From Turritopsis dohrnii (lineage: Eukaryota; Cnidaria; Hydrozoa; Anthoathecata; Oceaniidae), in NCBI GenBank assembly GCA_027922465.2, contig BQMF02000117.1, forward strand, positions 744,001-808,000: DNA of 64,000 bases. Direction: 5' to 3'. Positions 56,032-64,000 of the stretch are shown in pieces. Position numbers and translations under genes: made by a program. Numbering within the stretch: position 1 is the stretch's first letter; each line of letters begins with the position of its first letter. The notes beneath the pieces were generated by a model, which was not told the DNA's origin, searched no databases, and saw only the letters and a program-made list of their open reading frames with translations.

Positions 56032-58275
56032 ATCGTCCACAATGCGTACGAGAGATCGGTCCATTGGAAACACAACCTTTTCGATATCCCAAAATGTACG
56101 TCTGGGAGATATTTCATCGACGAGATCTCCCGATTAATGATGAACGAATGGACCACAGAAGCATCATCGCATCAGATCACTGGGCAATTAAAGCTGCAAT
56201 GGTACTTCCTAACCTTATTCTTCAAAGAACAGCTAAGAAGTGTAAAACGTCCGAGATCAAAGAGCACGTAAAACGAAGAATGAAACTCTGGCAGGAAGGA
56301 AACATCGATGCTGTCGTGAAAGAAGCTGAAAGCATTCAGAGAAGATTGCAACAAACAAAACAATCGAACCCTGACGACATAGTCAAATTGTTCACAAAGC
56401 TAATGTTAAAGGGGAAAGTTCAATCAGCGATAAGACTCCTATCAAAATCATCTAAAGGAGTTCTACCACCTACATCTGAAGTCATCAACGGTTTGATGGA
56501 GAAACACCCAGAAGCCTCACCTTTGAATGACGATATGATCCTAGCCGGCCCAATCCGCGATATCGATGTGATTATCTACGATGGTATAAACGCTGACTTG
56601 ATACGAAAGTGTGCGCTTCGAACGAAAGGATCTCACGGCCCATCAAACCTTGATTCCGATGCATGGAAGAGAATGACAAACAACATGATCTTCGGAACGT
56701 CTGCAAACGATCTCTGTCATTCTATCGCTCTTATGACTCGAAAACGAATTAGACCCATCGGAATAGGCGAAGTGCTCAGGCGAATAATGGGGAAAGCTGT
56801 ATCGCAAATCGTGAAACAAGACATAATAAACGCAGCTGGATACCAACAACTATGCGCCGGTCAACAAGCAGGAGTAGAAGTCGCAGTTCACGCAATGCGC
56901 GAAACGTATGACGAAAACGAAACTGAAGCATTCATCCAAGTTGATGCGAGAAACGCCTTTAATTCTTTAAATCGTCAAAATGCCCTTCATAACATCAAAA
57001 TCTTATGTCCAGAATTGGCAACCTACCTTGTAAATTGCTACTCAAGACCTGCTCGTCTATTCATCAACGGGGGAGGAGAAATCAAGTCAAACAAAGGCAC
57101 CACGCAAGGTGATCCGGTTGCAATGTCTATGTACGCAATCGGTCTAACACCACTTCTATCGACCTTGCAAACGAACGAAATCCTTCAAGTTGCATTCGCC
57201 GACAATATCACTGACGCCGGAGGATTAAAACCACTTAAAGTCTGGTGGGACGCAATCATTAAACATGGTCCACTCCTCGGATATCACGTTGAAGAATCAA
57301 AATCGTGGCTAGTTGTCAAGGAAGAAAACCTCGATACTGCGAAAGAGATGTTTGACAGCTCGTCCATCAAAATAACAACCCATGGCAGAAAACATCTCGG
57401 TACCGTGATAGGCGATGACATGACCACCAAGAGTTTCATCGAGAACAAAGTCGTAGATTGGACTACCGAGTTGAATCAACTTCAAGAAGTTGCAAAGACA
57501 CAACCACATCTTGCCTTTGCCGCTTTCATCCATGGTCTACGACATCGCTACGTCTACTTCATGAGAACAACACCCAACATCAAGGAAAAACTGATACCTC
57601 TGGACAAAGCTATCGACAAATTTATAAAGACACTCTTCCAAGGTCACGAATTCAACACCGTCGATCGTGAACTCCTCTCCCTTCCACCAAGTCTCGGTGG
57701 AATGGGACTCATCATTCCATCTCAGATGTGTGACACTGAGTATGAGCACTCCGTCAACTTCACCCAATCGATCAAAGGGAAACTGAAGAGCCAGACAATC
57801 TACGAAGAGATCCCCCAAGATAAGATCAAAATCAAACTGAAAATCCGAGCAGCCAAGCGTAAAGAAAATCAAAAGCGGCTCGAGGAGATCAAAAAGGAAG
57901 TGCAATGTCCATTGAAGAAGAAGTCAATTGAGGCATCCACCGAAAATGGCGCGTCACTGTGATTGACAGCACTACCGATCAAATCAAACAATTTCCATCT
58001 CGAGAAACAAGCATTCTGGGATGCAATTTTCATCCGATACAGCATCCCGTTAAAGCGTTTACCGACAACTTGTGTTTGTGGTGCACCATTCGATATCCAA
58101 CACGCGATGAACTGCCCCCGTGGTGGCTTCATCATCTCAAGACATAATGAACTACGAGACCTGACGGCCGAAATCGCAAGAGAAGTCAGCAACCACGTTA
58201 TCGTCGAACCAACGCTCACTCCACTAACGGGCGAACAATTGGTGCACAAGTCAGCCATCAAAAGCGAAGGATCTA
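56032..58275 (+). pseudogene. LINE reverse transcriptase plus CCHC knuckle
   Basis: Starts as IVHNAYERSVHWKHNLFDIP in one frame. After a frameshift near 56180 it continues in the long frame that ends at 57962. RT motifs: RIRPIGIGEVLRRIMGKAV (about 56750), AFIQVDARNAFNSLNR (first Asp, about 56930-56980), STQGDP-like GTTQGDPVAMSMYA (about 57100) and the box FADNITDAGG (about 57198), where the second catalytic Asp is Asn. A TGA at 57960-57962 sits where LTALPI is usually preceded by Trp. The frame then reads on through CVCGAPFDIQHAMNC (about 58072-58116) and RHNELRDLTAEIAREV. It is cut at 58275 by the mariner-like element. Inactive. Confidence 0.8.
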
Positions 58276-58939
58276 CAATCCCGGACAAAAATTGTGGCAA
58301 AACTGTTGTTTTTCATGAAGAATTCAAATACCCCCTCCCCCAGCATCAATGTTTTTAGTTGTGTCCAGCCAGAGGTTCCAACAAACATTGATAACATTGA
58401 TGATGGGGGAAGGGGGGCCTCATGACGTGAATTTCATGCTTTTGCCACAATATTTTGTCCGGGATTGTCTGAATTTTTGCATGACTTAGTCATTTTGTGT
58501 ATAGATTTTCTAATGTTTACGTTTGCTTATTTGGTAATGTCTGACTACTTAGAAGTTCTTTATTTTACTTGGAGGGTTACAGATGCAATTTGTGTACTTT
58601 TCCATTGTTATTGTTGTCTCTGTTATTCAGTAAACAATGTAAATGTAAACAAGTTTGTGGGGATATAGGAATGAATTACAAAACAGTTTTGTTTGTTGCT
58701 ACCACTTTGGTAAATAAACAAAAGTTACAAATAGGTAATCTAAAATACTATTTGCAATGTAAACACCAACAAAGCATTTTGTTTACTTTACTTTAGGTAT
58801 ATAATAAACAAGACATATCGACAAAAACATGACCACGTAAAAGATCACCGTGGAAGAATCCGTCCGATTTGAGGGTTCTCCACCAGAAGTTTGGTGTCAG
58901 TTGCTTTGCGGCAGGTATCTGCACTTTGCAGAGAGAGAC

Positions 58940-59275
58940 GTTTACTACCATGCCAAGATACCAATGGAAAAGAAAGAAGATCTGCGGCACAAAAACAAGG
59001 GAAGGCCCAAGTAGACAACTTCGCGAATGGAACGGGATGATGAAAGGGGGCATTACGGGCACACAGGAATGGCAGTGCTACAATTTCCTTTAAGCGTATT
59101 CAGGAGGAAGTCGGACTGGGTAACACAACAAGCAACAAAGCTGCGAGCGGGGTTTTGAGAAGGAATGGATACGAGTACGCCTCCTCACAGAAGCGGATAA
59201 GAAACAAAGACTTGGATTTGCAAAGGCTTATCGAAAGAAAGACGAACAGTTTTGGACAAACGAAGCAAACTTTTA
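58940..59275 (+). pseudogene. Tc1/mariner transposase N-terminal fragment
   Basis: In shifting frames: KNKGRPK (about 58995), then FKRIQEEVGLGNTTSNKAASGV with LRRNGYEY (about 59090-59175), a paired-type helix-turn-helix. RLLTEADKKQRLGFAKAYRK with FWTNE (about 59178-59265) is the region just before the first catalytic Asp in Tc1-like enzymes. The foldback element begins about 35 bp later, where the catalytic domain should start. No DDE residues are left. Confidence 0.65.
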
Positions 59276-59303
59276 CTTTCACTTTGACTTTTACTTTACA
59301 TTT

Positions 59304-59587
59304 AACGTTTTGCGACACGTCACCAACACGTCACCAACACGTCACCAACACGTCACCAACACGTCACCAACACGTCACCAACTGTAATAGTGTTTTCACT
59401 GGGAATTATAACACGTCACCACACGTCACCAACTTTCTTTGATAGTAATAAAATAATATACTCTTCTTATAAAAAAAAAGTGGTGACGTGTGGTGACGTG
59501 TTACAATTCCCAATGAAAACACTCTTTACAGTTGGTGACGTGTTGGTGACGTGTTGGTGACGTGTTGGTGACGTGTCGCAAAACGTT
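59304..59587. mobile_element. Foldback element built of CACGTCACCAA repeats
   Basis: The left arm starts aacgttttgcga and carries six tandem 11-bp units cacgtcaccaa. It continues with gtgttttcactgggaatt and two more units. The right arm is its inverse, with four units, ending tcgcaaaacgtt at 59587. Arms of about 125-130 bp surround an AT-rich loop (about 59435-59480). Non-coding. Confidence 0.88.
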
Positions 59588-60403
59588 GTTTTGGATATTT
59601 TAGGAATGTGACCTACTGCAACAAGCGAAAAATTCCTTCCTTGACTAAGCACTTAAGGCTTTGCGTAAAACCAAGTGCGTCCCACTGACTGTCATCCATT
59701 TTGGTGTTCACTTAGTTTTGTTTACACGGCTTGAAAGAAACAAGTTTCTGTTGAGTTCACACACATTTTGTATATATTTTCATAGACAAGTTTATAATAT
59801 TATATATTATGTTATTATTATGACACGTATATATAGGGTATTATCTGTTTTTGTCAGAGAAAAATTATCTTTCTGTTTTATTTTCACATACATTTGGTTT
59901 TGCTAGACGACTTTGTATTGTTCATCATTTGACCCAGTATACCACGTAAACTTTGGTTATTTCTTGTATCACATATTCTTGACAGCATGTTTAGAGTATG
60001 TACATGTTTGAATTGACAAATATTGACAAACTGCAAAAGCCTGTTTTGCAGTAGGGCCATGTTCTTTTGTTTTGATTTTGTGTAAAATTACACGAACTGT
60101 GACAAGGGGCAACATGGCTGCCAACACATGTTGTGGGAGATGTCAGTCTTGAAAGAATGTGTCGTTTTACTAGGAAGACCCCTTTCCATTTTTATTCTTA
60201 AAATTCAGACAATCCCGGACAAAAATTGTGGCAAAACTGTTGTTTTTCATGAAGAATTCAAATACCCCCTCCCCCAGCATCAATGTTTTTAGTTGTGTCC
60301 AGCCAGAGGTTCCAACAAACATTGATAACATTGATGATGGGGGAAGGGGGGCCTCATGACGTGAATTTCATGCTTTTGCCACAATATTTTGTCCGGGATT
60401 GTA

Positions 60404-60838
60404 GAACCGATGTGGCAGTAAGAGACTTTTGGGTCAGGGGACAATTAGCATACGTCGACATAAGGGTTTTTAACCCATTAGCTAAAAGTTACCTGAACCA
60501 GAGCCTTCAAGCTGCACACAAGAAAAATGAAAACGAGAAGAAGAGAGCCTACAACGAACGAATCCAAACAATTGAGGCTGGTTCCTTAACACCCCTCGTC
60601 TTTACGTGCTTCGGAGGAATGAGTCGTGAGTGCGATCGTTTCTTCTCTCACGCAGCAACTCGAATTGCCGAAAAACGAAACGTTGCAAAATCCATCGTGG
60701 TCAACTCTCTTCGAGCAAAATTGAACTTTTCACTACTATACGCTCATGTTTGTTATGTATAAGGGGAACAAGAACGAATATAAACCCCATTGAACTCTCC
60801 GATATAGACTTCGCCGAAATGGCACATAACTTGAACTA
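60404..60838 (+). pseudogene. LINE restriction-like endonuclease region and C-terminus
   Basis: Resumes the LINE frame exactly after the TA: RTDVAVRDFWVRGQLAYVDIR with VFNP, fitting the acidic core of an R2-type PD-(D/E)XK endonuclease. It is followed by a coiled helical stretch and AGSLTPLVFTCFGGMSRECD. A frameshift near 60742 moves the conserved CIRGTR segment to another frame, which ends at 60839. The endonuclease would nick the target to prime reverse transcription. Confidence 0.7.
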
Positions 60839-60905
60839 ATCAATGAATATTCAATATTATCTTTTTCTTGGAAAAATTTTCAAAAAAAAAAAATAAATAA
60901 AAAAT

Positions 60906-62136
60906 CTACGGCCGGCTTAAATGTAAATATTATTCTCACGTGATCAAAACAATCAAAATCAAAACAAATATGGCGCGAAGATCGCGATCGCTTTGAACAT
61001 CGTTTACTGAAGCGTGAAGTGAGAAAATAAAATAATAGAAACACATGGCTTTTTACGGTAGCAGCGTAAGCGAATACCGTATTAAAACACCCTTGGACTC
61101 CTACTACTACTACTACTACTACTACTACTCCGGCCGAAACGGCAGTTTTTAGCCTACGATTTAGAGTATGCGAGTCCCCACTAAAAACTCAATATACATT
61201 CTAATGAACGAACGCAGCCTTTTGAATTTTCGAAGGTTTTCAATCACATACATTTAAAATACGTTTTCTTTGATATTTTATCACTTAATTGATGAAGGAA
61301 TGGATATTAATCAAATAGGTCTACATAATACTGGGACTTTTAGTTACTTTTATGGTACTGAATCAATGAACTTTGGCACTTGAAAATAGATATGTTTTTC
61401 GTGTCAGTAAAGCACAGATCAGACTTTCTTATTACTTTCTACGTTTGTTAGCTATCTGTTCTGTCTTCGAACATCAAGGTTTTCAAAAATCGAGTTTAAA
61501 AAAAGGCAGTTATCTGTTTGAATTCATTTTCGGTTTCAAAAAATTATAATTCAAAACATACATTTTTTTTTCGAAGAAACGCGTTTTTTTTTCTACATAA
61601 GCTCTTATAAAAAGACGTACGTTATAAACAGCTCATGCATGTATAATTCTTTTGTCTTCTAATAAATTAAATTGCTGGTGTGTTGCGATTAGACCCTATT
61701 TACACGAGTTAGTAATTTTAAACATTATAATATCGTTTATGCCTGTTTTCCACCAGTAAGATATCTCAAGAAATAACGTTTACAGAACGTTTAAGAACTT
61801 TAAGTAAAATTTCAAATTTAAAAGTATTCTTGTGGCAAGTACTTTTGCTGCTACCGTTTTGCGCCATCTGGCTCTTGTAATAATAGAAATTCACCTGACA
61901 CATGTATCTTGTGACATATGATTCAATGTGAAGACAGAAATAATATTTTACACAAGCATTGAACTTCGATTTTTAAAATTCTGTTCCTATAAGAATGCAG
62001 CAGTGTGGGGACGGGAAGAGACCAGATAACAACAACAGTTCAATTTGCCAAATAATGTTTTATCTCAGATTGAATCAGTGTTCTTCTTTCTTGATGATGC
62101 ACACAATGAAACCAGCCATGACCATATCGGAAATCA
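60906..62136. other. AT-rich interval with (TAC)n microsatellite
   Basis: A (tac)n run of about nine units at 61098-61128 is followed by 'tccggccgaaacggc'. No gene recognised. Confidence 0.45.
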
Positions 62137-62138
62137 TA

Positions 62139-62834
62139 CCGTCTTCGTGTCTAATTACGGACAGCCTTTGTAATTACGGACATCAAAATGTAAACAAACA
62201 TTCTTGTCACGAAAATAGACATGCGTTCTTGCCAAGTTCACCACGTATAACTGAATAAAATGTTTTATGAAACAGAGCAATCCAATAGAGAGCAATTAGC
62301 ACTAACACTTGAAGAATAATAGACCGTGAAAATCATAATGGCCTATATTTCAATACTCAGTAAAAAGTGTCCTCCCCCACTGTGATTGACGTACAAAAAC
62401 TTTATTTATTTGACGTGTTTTATGATAATTAACTTTCTAAAAGCATGATCTAAAAACATTTTCATTCCTCAATTCATTTTTAAACATAAATTTTCGACCT
62501 GTCGATATTTCATGACGGAGGTGGCCATTATTATTTTTTATCCGTAAATATGGGTACCATAGTACACACACGGAGCTCATAAAAATACGCATGATTCCCA
62601 AGAGGGCACAGTCTATTTTAAATCTTTAAAGTTTAGAAAAATAAATTCTAAATGGCATATTGGTAATTTTCTCTAGCGTTCAAATAAATTTAATTATCTC
62701 TCTCTGAAGTTTGTTTTATTACAGTTTGGTTGACAGTACGTGATGTGCCGTGTTTTTAATTTACAGACGGTTGGAATTATGTTTTGATCATGTCCGTAAT
62801 TACCAAGGCTGTCCGTAATTAGACACGAAGACGG
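62139..62834. mobile_element. 696-bp MITE with TA target duplication
   Basis: ccgtcttcgtgtctaattac at 62139 continues for about 46 bp (ending ttacggacat) and is inverted at 62788-62834 with about one mismatch. TA flanks both sides (62137-62138, 62835-62836). No transposase. A Tc1/mariner-type origin is likely from the TA site. Confidence 0.82.
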
Positions 62835-62836
62835 TA

Positions 62837-64000
62837 TAGTTGAATGAATCGAAAAGAAAAATACAAGAAATACAAGAAAAGAAAAATGTTTATAAACTAA
62901 ATCATGCATGGAGCCATCATAAGGATATGATCATTCTTTCATATCCAGTAAGCAATCAAATGACCAAAATGACCAAAAAAATTTTTTAAAAATTTCAAAC
63001 GTTTAAAAGAAAAACACAAGTTATTTTCAATGATTATTAAGATGCAATGTATAAACACGAAAAATTCAGGCAGAAATTATAGATATTTCATTCTGACAAA
63101 ACCAAGATTGTGTTCTTATTTAAGTTTTGGAAACAGTAAAAAAGTAAGTTAATGAAAAATAAGAAGAGACAAACAAATTTGAAAACAAATTGTTTCCACA
63201 TACAGCGTCAAATGTTTGAACTTATTTCATTTTCTCCCTTGCCTTATACAAGGCCCATGTTGAAAAGGCTTCTCTTTTTAAACTTTTACAAAATCTATTT
63301 TCAAGAAAAACAAAAGATAAGCAAAAGGCTTGGGTAATAGCAAAGCTTAGAGTATTGCTTAAGCTATGATAGAAGTCATGGTTTTCTCCCATTGATAAAT
63401 TTAGGGAAAAAAGGTTTTTCCAGCTACGGTGTGCAAATACGTAAAGTAGACACAAAAGTTGTATATATAGCATTCACTTGAAGTCATGCCAGTAATTAAA
63501 AAATCTTATTCCCTAGGAAATGTTTTTCTGTGATTGTCAGAAAGCAAATGGATTTTCTTTTACATTTTGAAAAATGAAAATAACAGACATCACAAAAATG
63601 AAGATAAAAATTGCAACAAAAAGTTAGATTTTTGCTTCGAAAAATCCATTACGTGAATGTCGAAATGTCGAGTGTGGTAGATATATCCAAGTATATCTTT
63701 ATAATGACAGATTTTCCCATTGATATGTTAGTACATAGATGTTCCAAGAAGAGGTCAGTAATGTTTCATATTAATATTTTGTCTCTAATAGCAATCAACA
63801 ACTCTAAAACCAGACCTTAAAAAATAATTCTATCATCAAAGAAAATTTTCCATCTTCTTGCTCGAAGTTTATTTTCTTCTCCTCGATAAGTCTGTTTTTT
63901 AATGAGTAAATCCGAATGAGTATTTGAGTAATCGAGAGTAACTCAAACTCTATTGTTTTAAGCCGGCCAATCCCTCTTTAATCATTCGACGATGTCTTTG
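62837..64000. other. AT-rich interval to the window end, no gene recognised
   Basis: Only short open frames on both strands, none with a recognised motif. No repeats beyond simple A/T runs. Confidence 0.35.

Larger units (their letters stand above)
58276..60401 (+). mobile_element. Tc1/mariner-like element (TA site) with identical palindromic end modules
   Basis: Inserted in a TA of the LINE (58274-58275; TA again at 60402-60403). Each end is a 191-bp module (58276-58466 and 60211-60401) that appears identical in direct orientation. Each module is itself palindromic, from CAATCCCGGACAAAAATTGT to its inverse at the other edge. Inside them, tctgaatttt and aaaattcaga extend the inverted symmetry. 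The interior holds a broken Tc1/mariner transposase and a foldback insertion. Confidence 0.8.
55390..60905 (+). mobile_element. R2/NeSL-type LINE split by two insertions
   Basis: Host LINE segments: 55390-55633, 56032-58275 and 60404-60838, ending in an A-rich tail (60882-60905). The first segment has an N-terminal C2H2-like finger (CDLCGKDFQNKGGRTRHRNRC, about 55463-55525). The second has the RT and a C-x-C-x7-H-x3-C knuckle. The third has the restriction-like endonuclease core and C-terminus. Removing the two insertions restores continuous sequence across both joints. The order finger, RT, CCHC, endonuclease is that of R2-clade elements; the exact clade is uncertain. Confidence 0.75.

Overview
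This is a repeat-rich stretch of an animal nuclear genome. It has spliced genes with GT-AG introns, no operons, AT-rich intergenic DNA, microsatellites, poly-A tails, tRNA-derived SINEs and a dense mix of DNA transposons and retroelements. The combination of tyrosine-recombinase (DIRS/PAT/Ngaro-like) retroelements, a hAT element with 5-bp target duplications, a Kolobok-like THAP element, PIF/Harbinger-like and Mutator-like remnants, and host proteins of the DUF4806-like N-terminal type suggests a non-vertebrate metazoan, most likely a cnidarian. The species call is inference; nothing in the window is diagnostic.

Layout. 1-470: 3' end of a tyrosine-recombinase (YR) retroelement. 0.67-2.34 kb: broken pogo/Jerky-type transposase. 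3.37-6.97 kb: apparently complete hAT element with an open 737-codon transposase. 7.1-9.6 kb: minisatellite and a 1-kb tandem duplication. 10.2-11.98 kb: DDE and piggyBac-like remnants. 12.56-16.67 kb: full-length DIRS-like element with inverted termini and frameshifted gag, RT/RNase H and YR. 17.25-20.95 kb: Ty3/gypsy element lacking its 5' end and most of the RT. 21.0-22.1 kb: small DNA transposon. 23.5-27.5 kb (minus strand): second YR retroelement followed by an array of a 16-bp palindrome. 27.85-28.96 kb: TTAA-flanked THAP element.

30.4-33.0 kb (plus strand): a host gene of nine phase-consistent exons. 33.2-42.5 kb: SINE, GGACGTCC repeats, a long-TIR element containing a second element, a Mutator-like remnant and a decayed DIRS fragment. 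42.6-52.4 kb (minus strand): a host C2H2 zinc-finger gene. It begins at 52405; three shared exons can join in frame either to a four-finger terminal exon (stop at 46539) or to five downstream exons (stop at 42591). Its introns hold a SINE, a hAT-related element and several MITEs.

53.1-60.9 kb: minus-strand LINE fragments, then a plus-strand R2/NeSL-type LINE broken by two insertions. One is a 5'-truncated sibling LINE tail with a 15-bp duplication. The other is a Tc1/mariner-like element in a TA site, itself interrupted by a foldback element. 60.9-64 kb: AT-rich DNA with one 696-bp TA-flanked MITE.

Only the two host genes and the hAT transposase look intact. Nearly every other coding segment carries frameshifts or stops, several of which fit TGA arising from CGA or TGG. 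All family names come from reading motifs, not from database searches.
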